Assembly: GCA_016762995.1 (NCBI GenBank)
Contig: JAESUT010000139.1
Location: 1 to 31,201, forward strand
DNA from: Gammaproteobacteria bacterium
Lineage (GTDB): Bacteria; Pseudomonadota; Gammaproteobacteria; Pseudomonadales; Pseudohongiellaceae
Reading direction: 5' to 3'
DNA length: 31,201 nucleotides
The notes beneath the pieces are model-generated. The model did no database searches. It was not told where the DNA came from and worked only from the letters and a program-made list of their open reading frames with translations. This document shows, piece after piece, positions 7,540 through 15,736 of the stretch. The position numbers and the translations under genes are program-made. Numbering within the stretch: the first letter of the stretch is position 1; the number at the start of each line of letters is the position of its first letter.

Positions 7540-9288
7540 ATGACTGTCATTACATTAGGCTTATCAGGCGCTATCGGCCACGACCCCGCTGCCGCGCTCT
7601 TTATCGATGGCGAATTAGTTGCTGCTGTGGAGGAAGAGCGACTCATCAGGCGCAGGCATGCCTATGATCAGGCGCCCTACCTTTCTGCGCGACGCTGTAT
7701 GCAGATCGCCCGCATAAACCCTGCACAGATTGATCAGGTGGCGATTCCATTTGCGCCGATTAGTTTGTTTACGAAAGCCCGCTGGCATTATGCGTATCGA
7801 CATTGGTATGCCCCTGATAGGGCAATCGATAGCATACTGAATGGAAATAGACGCTATCGAAGATATATCGCCGAGCTGAAAGAGCTCTTAGAGAAACTCC
7901 ATATTCCAGTAGAAAAAGTGAAGATTGTGCCGGTGGAGCACCAGCTCGCACATGCAAGTAGCGCTTACCATCTCGATGAACGCGAAGGGAAAACTGCGAT
8001 ATTTTGCAACGACTCAAAGGGTGAGTATTCGAATATTTTCCTTGGCTTTGGGGAGAACGGCAAGATCGAAAAGGTCAAAGAATTTTACAACCCTGACTCA
8101 TTATCTGGCATGTATGCGGCGCTCACCGACTACCTTGGATTCGAAATGCTCAAAGGAGAAATCAAGGTTATGGGCATCGCTCCTTTCGGTGATGCATCCA
8201 AGTACGATCTTTCTGCACTTGCGAAATTTAATGGTAAGAAGTTTACAGTAGACAATACCTTGATTGGCACCATCGGAATTCGCCGCTACAAGGCAAAGTC
8301 CAAGGGGCATTACTTTAGTCAGGAGCTTGTCGACATGTTAGGGCCGAGGCGCGTTGGCAATCTTCTCGACGACCCCTATGTGCACTATGCCGCAGCGATA
8401 CAGAAGCTCTATGAAGACCTGTCTGTGGAATTAATTAGGCACTATTTATCAGACATTCTTGCGGAAACCGGGCGACTTGCCATTGCCGGCACAGGCTCGA
8501 TGAATATTCGCTTGAACCAGCGTCTTGCGAATCTGCCAGAGGTTAAGGAGCTAATCGTACATCCGGCATGCGCCGATGCAGGCACCGCAATCGGCGCCGC
8601 TAGCTTTGCAGTGCGGCAATCGGGCATGAAGATTGAGCCGGTTACACATATGTTTTATGGCCCTTCATATAGCAGTGATCAGTGTATCGATGCTTGTAAA
8701 TCCCACCAAGATAAACCACTTTGGGAGATTCTAGATGCACCTTATGAAAAGGCTGCACAGATCCTTGCCGATGGGCATCTACTTGCTTGGTATAAAGGCC
8801 GCATGGAATTTGGCACTAGAGCATTAGGTAATCGTAGTATTTTGGCTAATCCTAACTTTCCAGAGGTCGTGGAGAAGATCAATCACCAGGTCAAATTCCG
8901 GGAGGCCTGGCAGCCCTATTCAGTCTGCACATTGGATAGTGTAGCTGAGGAATTCATTCCGGGAGAGCAACACGATAAATATATGTGCCGTGCGGTAACC
9001 GCCAGCGATAGTTGGGCTGAAAAATATCCAGCCATTGTTCATGTGGACAAGAGTACTGAAACACAAATAGTCGATGCAGATAGCAATCCAGGTTTGTATG
9101 CGCTGTTAGTCAGCTTTCAGAAAGAAACCGGCCACAGCATGCTAATCAACGCGCGTCTATGCCGTCCTGGAGAAGCTCTGGTGTGTTCGCCAGAGGACGC
9201 GCTTAATATGTTTCTGGGCACAGATCTGGACTATCTAATCATGGAAGGTGTCTTGGTTACTAAGCGAGAGCAATCCGATGATTGGTAG
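7540..9288 (+). CDS. Carbamoyltransferase, NodU/CmcH family (probable LPS core carbamoylation)
   Basis: This enzyme is expected to transfer the carbamoyl group of carbamoyl phosphate, via carbamoyl-adenylate, to a sugar hydroxyl. Visible motifs: G13-HD-15PAAAL at the N-terminus, E-rich AAVEEERLIRRRH, the metal-binding HQLAH (134-138), a DG.GE-like CNDSKGEYSN, IAGTGSMNIRLN, PACADAGTAIGAA, the C-terminal G420-RMEFGTRALGNRS, and VCSPEDAL. It has 582 residues, normal length. The usual NTSFN motif near the C-terminus is replaced by NARLC, a notable deviation. Its position after the kinases matches the carbamoyltransferase of Pseudomonas core loci, which carbamoylates HepII. It ends tail-to-tail with the next gene, 15 nt apart. 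Confidence 0.88.
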   Translation: MTVITLGLSGAIGHDPAAALFIDGELVAAVEEERLIRRRHAYDQAPYLSARRCMQIARINPAQIDQVAIPFAPISLFTKARWHYAYRHWYAPDRAIDSILNGNRRYRRYIAELKELLEKLHIPVEKVKIVPVEHQLAHASSAYHLDEREGKTAIFCNDSKGEYSNIFLGFGENGKIEKVKEFYNPDSLSGMYAALTDYLGFEMLKGEIKVMGIAPFGDASKYDLSALAKFNGKKFTVDNTLIGTIGIRRYKAKSKGHYFSQELVDMLGPRRVGNLLDDPYVHYAAAIQKLYEDLSVELIRHYLSDILAETGRLAIAGTGSMNIRLNQRLANLPEVKELIVHPACADAGTAIGAASFAVRQSGMKIEPVTHMFYGPSYSSDQCIDACKSHQDKPLWEILDAPYEKAAQILADGHLLAWYKGRMEFGTRALGNRSILANPNFPEVVEKINHQVKFREAWQPYSVCTLDSVAEEFIPGEQHDKYMCRAVTASDSWAEKYPAIVHVDKSTETQIVDADSNPGLYALLVSFQKETGHSMLINARLCRPGEALVCSPEDALNMFLGTDLDYLIMEGVLVTKREQSDDW

Positions 9289-9303
9289 TGGATAGCGGGC
9301 AAA

Positions 9304-10818
9304 TCATTCAGAGGTACTCTGATCTACTCTTTCGAAAAGCGCAAGTCGCGGTGTCTCGGTATCTGGAAAATAGGCAAGTAGCTTCAATCTATCCACTACG
9401 GTATTTTTCTCCAGTAAATTTCTCATTTCGAAGGTAAGTTCGACTGCAATCGTAGTACCTATTTCGCTGGATAGAATCTCTTCCTCAGTTAGGTTCCTTT
9501 GTACCAAATCGTAGTCTTCGATCTTGCCACTGAAATAGGCAATCGCATGATTGTTTGTTATAAGCTCTGAAGAATCGCCGGTATTTTGTGCTATCCATTC
9601 AATTGAGTCTCTGACATAGGATTTCGATTCACCGAAACTATAGTAAGCATCGATCGCACAGTAGCTGAAGAAGATTGCAACGGCATAAGCTGCGCTTTTT
9701 CGGCCTGCTAGTCTTGCGTTTTCTAAAATGTGAAGCACCACACCGGGGACGAATAAGACTAGTAAGATACACATCAGCATCGCGTAGCGGCTGGATAAAT
9801 AGCGCGTAACAATAATGAAACTAAGGAGTATCAAAAAGTTTATGCAGAGATAGAATGCTATAGGTATAGCAACTTCCCTATTGAGACGAAGATGATTCTT
9901 AAAGAACCCAATAGTTAGAATAATTAGATACGGGCCGCCTACGCCAGTGAATAAGTTGGTTAATAGAATTGAAACCATACCAGCGAGTAGGAATACTTCA
10001 ATGTATTCACGAGAGAAGGTAGCCGCGTATTCCGAGAATAGCAATGAGCCTAAGAGCGCTCTTTCGTCATTGTTTAGCGTAAAATTACCAGAGATAAAAG
10101 GCTCGTAGATAGAAGTAAACTCGATGAAGAGCTGCGCTACGTTGAGGCCCATTAGTGTGAGAAAGAGTAGCAGGCCTATCGAGAGAGAAATCATTAAGGC
10201 ATACAACCGAAGGCAAAGAATTTTCCGAACCCGGGCTTCGTGACGCGTATTGATCAATAAAGCAAGAGGAGTAAATGCCAGATAGGCAAGCGCCTCTACA
10301 CGAAATGACGCTGCAAGGAGCAAACACGTGCAGAAAATAAAAGCAGGGCGTAATGACCGCGTCTTGGCGTAGAGCAGATACTGCCAGAATGCTGTAAGAG
10401 AAAGTGCCCAAAATCCAATATCGCGAATTAGTAGGTCGCGGTATTCGTTCAACTGCGGGTAAACCAGGATGCAGATTGCGGCAATGGCCAGCAAGGGCTG
10501 GTAGTCATTGATCTCTTTTACAATACTGAGAAAGGCATACACAAGAATAGCGTAGAACATCGCGTTTACGAATAAGCCAGCCGAGAATACATCCAGTCCA
10601 GTTACAGACACACTGCCGATTAGGATCGAGTATGTTGCCCATGAATAATGTTGATAGGCGGCGACGACCCCATCGGCAAGGAATATCTCAGCGGTACGTA
10701 CATAGGTATAAGCATCCGAGTTAGGAATCTCCTGCAGGAGTAGGGTGAAAATGGACAGCACTAGGCTCGCCGCTACCGCGATCCATCTGATGTCGTGTTG
10801 CCGCCAATCTAGATTCAT
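9304..10818 (-). CDS. Polytopic membrane protein, GT-C glycosyltransferase-like
   Basis: This roughly 504-residue integral membrane protein has about 10-12 hydrophobic helices in the first 400 residues and a soluble C-terminal tail of about 120. The layout resembles GT-C enzymes (ArnT, PMT, GT83), which use polyprenyl-phosphate sugars in the periplasm. The first loop has an acidic NSDAYTYVRTAEIFL segment near residues 33-47, where such enzymes keep a catalytic Asp. A second charged loop, NEYRDLLIRD, lies near 126. I cannot name a donor or acceptor. A GTG at 10824 is possible, but the ATG at 10818 has TAGGTGA just upstream. It lies 50 nt downstream of the lpxL-like gene and is probably co-transcribed, which suggests an envelope role. 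Confidence 0.65.
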   Translation of the reverse strand: MNLDWRQHDIRWIAVAASLVLSIFTLLLQEIPNSDAYTYVRTAEIFLADGVVAAYQHYSWATYSILIGSVSVTGLDVFSAGLFVNAMFYAILVYAFLSIVKEINDYQPLLAIAAICILVYPQLNEYRDLLIRDIGFWALSLTAFWQYLLYAKTRSLRPAFIFCTCLLLAASFRVEALAYLAFTPLALLINTRHEARVRKILCLRLYALMISLSIGLLLFLTLMGLNVAQLFIEFTSIYEPFISGNFTLNNDERALLGSLLFSEYAATFSREYIEVFLLAGMVSILLTNLFTGVGGPYLIILTIGFFKNHLRLNREVAIPIAFYLCINFLILLSFIIVTRYLSSRYAMLMCILLVLFVPGVVLHILENARLAGRKSAAYAVAIFFSYCAIDAYYSFGESKSYVRDSIEWIAQNTGDSSELITNNHAIAYFSGKIEDYDLVQRNLTEEEILSSEIGTTIAVELTFEMRNLLEKNTVVDRLKLLAYFPDTETPRLALFERVDQSTSE

Positions 10819-10868
10819 TTTCACCTATTTTTTATTCTATTTTTAACTATTCATTTTTCAATGTGAGA

Positions 10869-11816
10869 TCAATAGGGTCTGGCGGAAGGCCCGGCAGCCT
10901 GTGTCTTAAATCGCTTGTGTAGCCAGAGGTATTGATCCGGCTGTTTTCTAATTGCGCGCTCCACCAATTCGTTGGTGGTGCGCGCGTCGGCTTCTGCGTT
11001 GCCGCTTGGAAACCCTTTTAGGGCTGGGGCGAAGTCGAGATGATATCCCGAGTTATCTTCATTGCGATAATGGCTAAAAAACACTACGGCGGAGTCATTT
11101 ACCTTCGCGAATCGCGCAGTAGCGGTGATAGTTGCAGCCGGAACACCAAAGAAGGGCACGAACACGGAGTGCTTCGCACCGTAGTCCTGATCTGGAGCGT
11201 ACCAGAGAATCCGGCCTGTCTTCAGGCTACGTATAGCGCCGCGCACATCCTTTCGGTCGTAGACATGACGGAAATGGCGAATGCGGCCATTGAACATCGC
11301 CGCTTGGAACAGCGGGTTCTTGTTCGGGCGATAGGTTACATCCATATCTCCAATCAGATTGAACAAGAAACCACCCATTTCTAAGCTGGAGAAATGCGCG
11401 CAGAGCAGCAGCACACCTTGACCTTGGTCGATAGCTACCTGCAGATTCTCCAACCCAGTTACAGTGGTTCGAGATCGGAAGTCTTCAGGATTTCGAAACC
11501 AGGAGATGGCGACTTCGATGAGCCCTATGCCGTTAGACAGGAAAGTCTTTCTTACCAGCATCCGTTGTTCTCTCTCGGATAGCTCGGGAAAGCAAAGACG
11601 AAGATTAACCTCACAGATGTGTCGCCTCGACTTAGCGAAATAATAGCTGAGCAGCCCTAGGCCTCGCCCTAGTTGAATCTGCAAGGGATACGGCAGGTGT
11701 GCTGCCAGCCACATGGCAGACAGACCTATCCATGTCAGCCAATAACGTGGCGCAATGAATTGGCTTAGGGGTGTTCTTATTTGTGAATCTTCAGCCACGA
11801 GTATGCCAGCGAGCAC
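10869..11816 (-). CDS. lpxL: Lipid A biosynthesis acyltransferase (LpxL/HtrB-like)
   Basis: This inner-membrane acyltransferase moves a secondary fatty acid from acyl-ACP to Kdo2-lipid IVA. It has one N-terminal membrane helix (about 27-42), the catalytic HX4E motif H141-FSSLE146, the RPNKNPLF motif, and APD209QD211YG followed by VPFFGVPAATIT. The length of 315 is typical. The start is uncertain. GTG at 11816 gives 315 residues, while GTG at 11798 would remove six. Neither has a clear ribosome site. It diverges from hldE and is followed by the GT-C-like gene. Whether it is LpxL, LpxM or a paralogue cannot be told from motifs alone. Confidence 0.88.
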   Translation of the reverse strand: MLAGILVAEDSQIRTPLSQFIAPRYWLTWIGLSAMWLAAHLPYPLQIQLGRGLGLLSYYFAKSRRHICEVNLRLCFPELSEREQRMLVRKTFLSNGIGLIEVAISWFRNPEDFRSRTTVTGLENLQVAIDQGQGVLLLCAHFSSLEMGGFLFNLIGDMDVTYRPNKNPLFQAAMFNGRIRHFRHVYDRKDVRGAIRSLKTGRILWYAPDQDYGAKHSVFVPFFGVPAATITATARFAKVNDSAVVFFSHYRNEDNSGYHLDFAPALKGFPSGNAEADARTTNELVERAIRKQPDQYLWLHKRFKTQAAGPSARPY

Positions 11817-12116
11817 CAGAATGAATGCTAAGAGATAAGGAGAATAATAGGTTTATCGCTCTTGGTGGCGCGAATTGTAGCAGAAGCCTAAGAAAAACAG
11901 CACTTTACGCATTTTTGATTGTCAATCCAGAAAAACTGGATGAAAAGCCCACCTACAGGGAAGTTAATGGCTATATCCGGCTGAATATCCCCACTTTCGG
12001 TGAGGAGGGAGTAAGTCGACTTTCAACTGGCATTATTCCTGTGATTAGCCCATGTGATATGATCAGCCGCCATAAAAAGCGGTAAATATGCCGCCTTTGA
12101 ATATAGGAACCCTCAG
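11817..12116. other. Divergent intergenic region between lpxL-like gene and hldE
   Basis: These 300 bases must hold both promoters. The minus strand has an extended -10 (see separate entry). The plus strand has TATGAT at 12058-12063 as a possible hldE -10 without a good -35. A 6-bp palindrome ATCCAG-AAAAA-CTGGAT lies at 11925-11941. A short GCGG/CCGC hairpin lies in the presumed hldE leader (about 12077-12093). An open frame of 86 codons on the plus strand (from 11825) has no recognisable features and is not called. Confidence 0.4.
11874..11882 (-). promoter_or_regulatory. Candidate extended -10 promoter of the lpxL-like operon
   Basis: On the minus strand this reads TGCTACAAT, an extended -10 (TGn plus TACAAT, one mismatch to TATAAT). 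It is about 58 nt upstream of the GTG start at 11816. The -35 region is poor, as is tolerated with an extended -10. Confidence 0.35.
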
Positions 12117-13544
12117 ATGAAACTTGAGATGCCACCTTTTCAGCAAGCCAAGCTCTTAGTTATCGGTGATGTCATGCTGGACAGATATTGGCATGGTGCT
12201 GCCTCACGTATCTCCCCGGAGGCACCAGTTCCGGTAGTTCAAGTTGGCAATCAGGAAGACCGCCCAGGTGGCGCGGGAAACGTGGCGTTGAATATTGCCG
12301 CTCTGGGTTCGGCAGCTACGCTTATCGGTGTAGTAGGCAAGGACGATAATGCGAAGGACTTGGAGTCTCGCCTTACCGCTGCCGGGGTGTATTGCGAATT
12401 TTTGAAATCGGAAGATAAGCCGACGATCACCAAGCTGCGAGTAATTAGCCAGCATCAACAATTGATTCGCCTCGACTTCGAAGAGAAATTTGATGAGCAA
12501 GACGTGGCTGATCTGCAGTCGTTGGCGATTTCACTTCTTCCCAGCGCGCAAGTACTCGTGCTCTCAGACTATGCGAAGGGGGCATTGCAAGATGTAGCCG
12601 CCTTGATCCAGCTTGCAAGGGAACAGAATATTCCAATCATAGTCGATCCGAAAGGGACAGAGTTTGAGAAGTACCGTGGAGCGACATTAATCACTCCAAA
12701 TTTTAGTGAATTTGAAGCGGTTGTCGGAGCTTGTGCGAACGAAGAGGAATTGGTCACAAAGGGCCTCAAGTTAATGAGCGACCTCGAATTGCAGGCCATA
12801 CTTATTACTCGTGGCGAACAGGGCATGACATTGCTGCGTCCAGACTCGGAAGAATTGCATTTACCTGCACGTGCGCGTGAGGTATTCGATGTGACGGGCG
12901 CAGGCGATACGGTGATCTCTGTGCTTGCCTCGGCACTTGCGGCGGGTGATAACCTTGCTGATGCTACGGCGATCGCGAATCTTGCAGCAGGCCTAGTGGT
13001 CGGAAAATTAGGTACTGCAGCAATAAGTGGCCCAGAACTACGAAGAGCGATACTGGCCGAGCAAGACTCCGGTATGGGTGTGATGACGGCAGAGCAACTT
13101 AGCATTGCCGTGCATGATGCTAAAGCTCACGGAGAGAAGATAGTATTTACCAATGGCTGCTTCGATATCATTCATGCAGGACATGTTGGTTATTTAAGCC
13201 AAGCCAGAAAGCTAGGTGATAGGCTCGTCGTAGCGATCAATGCAGACAGTTCTGTAACGCGATTAAAGGGGCCTGGTCGCCCAATTAACCCTGTTGAGCG
13301 TAGAATGGCCGTGCTTGATGGTCTGGAGGCGGTGGACTGGGTCGTAAGTTTTGAAGAAGATACGCCAGAGGCACTGCTGAAATCTCTACAGCCAGATATT
13401 CTTGTTAAGGGTGGAGACTACTCCTTGGAGCAGGTTGTCGGCGGCGCGTACGTTCTTTCTTATGGCGGCGAAGTGAAAGCGCTGGAATTTCTAGACGATT
13501 GCTCAACCTCGGCTATAGTAGAAAAAATGAAGGACTCGGGTTAG
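12117..13544 (+). CDS. hldE: Bifunctional heptose-7-phosphate kinase / heptose-1-phosphate adenylyltransferase
   Basis: HldE makes the ADP-heptose used by the two heptosyltransferases of this window. The N-terminal PfkB/ribokinase domain (about 1-320) shows GDVMLDRYWHG, R49-PGGAGNVALN, and the anion-hole/catalytic G261-AGD264. The C-terminal cytidylyltransferase-like domain (about 340-475) shows T345-NGCFDIIHAGH-356, typical HxGH nucleotidyltransferase chemistry, and later VKGGDYSLEQVVG. At 475 residues it is the full-length fused form. The ATG at 12117 has AGGA about 10 nt upstream. It stands alone on its strand, diverging from the lpxL-like gene and converging on the aldo/keto reductase gene. 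Confidence 0.97.
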   Translation: MKLEMPPFQQAKLLVIGDVMLDRYWHGAASRISPEAPVPVVQVGNQEDRPGGAGNVALNIAALGSAATLIGVVGKDDNAKDLESRLTAAGVYCEFLKSEDKPTITKLRVISQHQQLIRLDFEEKFDEQDVADLQSLAISLLPSAQVLVLSDYAKGALQDVAALIQLAREQNIPIIVDPKGTEFEKYRGATLITPNFSEFEAVVGACANEEELVTKGLKLMSDLELQAILITRGEQGMTLLRPDSEELHLPARAREVFDVTGAGDTVISVLASALAAGDNLADATAIANLAAGLVVGKLGTAAISGPELRRAILAEQDSGMGVMTAEQLSIAVHDAKAHGEKIVFTNGCFDIIHAGHVGYLSQARKLGDRLVVAINADSSVTRLKGPGRPINPVERRMAVLDGLEAVDWVVSFEEDTPEALLKSLQPDILVKGGDYSLEQVVGGAYVLSYGGEVKALEFLDDCSTSAIVEKMKDSG

Positions 13545-13578
13545 AAAGATTGAGATAGCAGTAATCAATAGCGCTTTG

Positions 13579-14376
13579 TTACTGAGCCGCTTCTACATTT
13601 TCCTGTAAATGCTTTGGATTTATAGTTCCCACAATCACGCTAGTAACACCTTTTTTATTCAGTGCGAAGCGAAGGTTCTTTTCGGCGAAGTTAGTGCCAA
13701 CAGGATTCGAATTTGCCTCGGGCTTGATACAATCGTGCCCGCTATTCAGCGCCTTCTTTACGAGAATCCCTTTTTCGAGTGCAAGTGCGTGATCGATCAC
13801 TATCGCGTCGTTCTGAGTCGATGGGTTATAGGTCACCATTACTAAGTCGAGCATTTCAGCGGCCTTCATGCCGCCTTCCACCGTCTTAGTAGACATGCCA
13901 ACTGCCTTGATGAGGCCTTTTTCCTTGAGCCGCAGAAGGGTTTCGGGACAATCGCTGGATTCGAGGATTTTAATATCCTCTCCATTGGAATGAATCAAGA
14001 CGATATCAAGGTAGTCAGTTCCTATGTCTCGTAGACTGCGCTCGATACTGTGTTGTGTGTGTTCTGCCGAAAAATCGAAGTAGGACTTGCCGGCGGTAAA
14101 CTCTTCACCGACCTTGCTGCAAATAATCCAATTTTGACGCTCGGTGAGGAGGCGTCCCAAGCGCTGCTCGCTGCTGCCATAGGCTGGCGCTGTATCGATA
14201 AAATTGATGCCAAGTTCTTTGGCTTGGTCAATTAGCGCGGATACTTCTTTATCGGAAGGAAGCGAGAAATCGCTCGGGTACTTCACTTTTTGATTGCGGC
14301 CAATCTTGACCGTACCTAAGCCTAGGCAGGAAACCTTGAGACCTGTCTTTCCCAATGTTCTTTTTTCTAAGCTCAT
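13579..14376 (-). CDS. Aldo/keto reductase family oxidoreductase
   Basis: This is an NAD(P)H-dependent (alpha/beta)8-barrel oxidoreductase. The catalytic tetrad can be seen: D61 and Y66 in DTAPAYG, K88 in ICSKVG, and H129 in VLIHSNG. A C-terminal nucleotide-binding patch reads VTSVIVGTINPKHLQEN. It has 265 residues, short for the family (usual 280-330), yet the frame is intact. It begins 6 nt after the FAD oxidoreductase gene, so the two form an operon. The substrate is unknown. Its location between hldE and waaA hints at, but does not prove, a link to sugar or envelope metabolism. Confidence 0.88.
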   Translation of the reverse strand: MSLEKRTLGKTGLKVSCLGLGTVKIGRNQKVKYPSDFSLPSDKEVSALIDQAKELGINFIDTAPAYGSSEQRLGRLLTERQNWIICSKVGEEFTAGKSYFDFSAEHTQHSIERSLRDIGTDYLDIVLIHSNGEDIKILESSDCPETLLRLKEKGLIKAVGMSTKTVEGGMKAAEMLDLVMVTYNPSTQNDAIVIDHALALEKGILVKKALNSGHDCIKPEANSNPVGTNFAEKNLRFALNKKGVTSVIVGTINPKHLQENVEAAQ

Positions 14377-14382
14377 TTATTT

Positions 14383-15582
14383 CTAATCCCAACGTGAAGT
14401 AGCGATTTCGGCGGGCTCTAACACATCACCCAAATTTTGCTCTGTCGATGCGGTTGAGGGGACAACTCCGCTGGCTACCAAATGATCACTAATATTATCG
14501 GCTAAATTTGGTGTAAGGGTCAGCTTCGTAGGCCAAGCAACCAACACATTGCTTTCTTCAATAAAGTAGGCATCTTCCGGGCGAGTGTTGTTGTTTATGT
14601 TGGCTTCCGCCCTGTCGATGGTAAAGCATTGAAATTCCGTTGCATCAAAATCTATCCAGGGGAATAAAGTTGCTAGAAGCTTTCTCGCGACGTGAATCTG
14701 AGCATTTTTATCTTTGCCTACGCCTGCCTCAGCAATCTCGCCACCCAGGTACCAAACCGTCTCTCCGTTGGCATCGCTATGGGAGGTAACAGTTAGTTTC
14801 GGGGTTAGACTAAAACTATCTCCTATGCAGTGCACGAAAACCGGAGGAAGGGTTTTCCCCTTCACATAGACCATATTCAACGGCCTCAGTTGCGACTTCG
14901 GTTCTGTTAAGCCGGCATCATCAATTAGTTGCTGATTGCCTTTCCCCGCGCTAAAAATAAATTTCTGTGCTTCGAGAATAAATTGCGTGCCTTTATCATT
15001 GAATGCGATGGCGTTGACCAATCCCGATTCACTGCGCTTGAACGTATAGCTCCCAGGCTGCACCCTGAATATCCGATCACGCTGTTTCTCAATCAACACT
15101 TCAAGTAGGGAGTGTGTATCCACCACAAAATCTGGAAGTTTATAGAGCACTCCTTCGACAGTGGCTGCCTTAAAAAAATCTGGGTAGTCTCGCTGCTCTA
15201 CTGCGGTAACTCGGCCGCTTAGGCTCTTGCTACCGAGAAAGGTCTTAAGTTTCGAGCGAAAGCCAGAGTTGGACCACATATAGTAGTGTTCGCTGAGTAC
15301 GCGGCACTCTCTAAGGTCGATCTCGTCTTCGCCGGCTAGAGCACTGCGCCAACGTGCAGGCATGTCGGATATGACATTTGCTGCACCACTGAGAGCTCCA
15401 TTCAGTGCATATTTGAGGCCGCCGTGGATAATGCCTTGTGATGCGAGGGTCTGGCCAGAACCGAGCTTGTCAGCCTCCAACAATATGACTTGATAGCCTT
15501 GATTGCTTAGGCGGTTCAGTAACCAGAGGCCTGCAATTCCACCGCCAAATATGACGATGTCGGTTGAATAGCTCGATGTCAT
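14383..15582 (-). CDS. FAD-dependent oxidoreductase (DAO/GlpD-like)
   Basis: This 399-residue flavoprotein has an N-terminal Rossmann dinucleotide motif IFG13GGIAG18 and an acidic ribose-binding E36 at the end of beta-2 (VILLEAD). GQTLASQGIIHGGLKY follows, as in DAO-family enzymes (glycerol-3-phosphate dehydrogenase, L-2-hydroxyglutarate oxidase). It would oxidise a small 2-hydroxy or amino compound, but the substrate is not evident. The ATG at 15582 has AAGG six bases upstream. It is the first gene of a two-gene minus-strand unit with the aldo/keto reductase and is divergent from waaA. Confidence 0.85.
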   Translation of the reverse strand: MTSSYSTDIVIFGGGIAGLWLLNRLSNQGYQVILLEADKLGSGQTLASQGIIHGGLKYALNGALSGAANVISDMPARWRSALAGEDEIDLRECRVLSEHYYMWSNSGFRSKLKTFLGSKSLSGRVTAVEQRDYPDFFKAATVEGVLYKLPDFVVDTHSLLEVLIEKQRDRIFRVQPGSYTFKRSESGLVNAIAFNDKGTQFILEAQKFIFSAGKGNQQLIDDAGLTEPKSQLRPLNMVYVKGKTLPPVFVHCIGDSFSLTPKLTVTSHSDANGETVWYLGGEIAEAGVGKDKNAQIHVARKLLATLFPWIDFDATEFQCFTIDRAEANINNNTRPEDAYFIEESNVLVAWPTKLTLTPNLADNISDHLVASGVVPSTASTEQNLGDVLEPAEIATSRWD

Positions 15583-15661
15583 TCGTTACCTTAGCTCGGT
15601 ACTGTGGTTGATGCGTAGGACATGAGTGTCGTGCTGCATTTAGATAGACTATAAGATTCAA

Positions 15662-15667
15662 ATTATA
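15662..15667 (-). promoter_or_regulatory. Candidate -10 for the FAD oxidoreductase/aldo-keto reductase operon
   Basis: A perfect TATAAT on the minus strand, about 80 nt upstream of the ATG at 15582 in the gap shared with waaA. No good -35 is visible at 16-18 nt, so this is only a candidate. Confidence 0.3.
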
Positions 15668-15736
15668 TCGGTATCAGGGGCTATTTCCCACACTTCCCTA
15701 TTTCAGCGGTAAACTAAAGTACTAGGCTAAATCTTC

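Noticed and set aside
11825..12085. 86-codon plus-strand frame in the lpxL-hldE gap
   Set aside because: No ribosome site before its ATG, no recognisable domain, and it occupies the region that must hold two divergent promoters.
12569..13105. 178-codon minus-strand frame within hldE
   Set aside because: Ser/Ala-rich antisense shadow of a well-conserved enzyme; no motifs and no ribosome site.
13559..13584. CAGTAA/TTACTG inverted repeat as terminator between hldE and the aldo/keto reductase gene
   Set aside because: AT-rich 6-bp stem with a 14-nt loop and no T-run; too weak to call.
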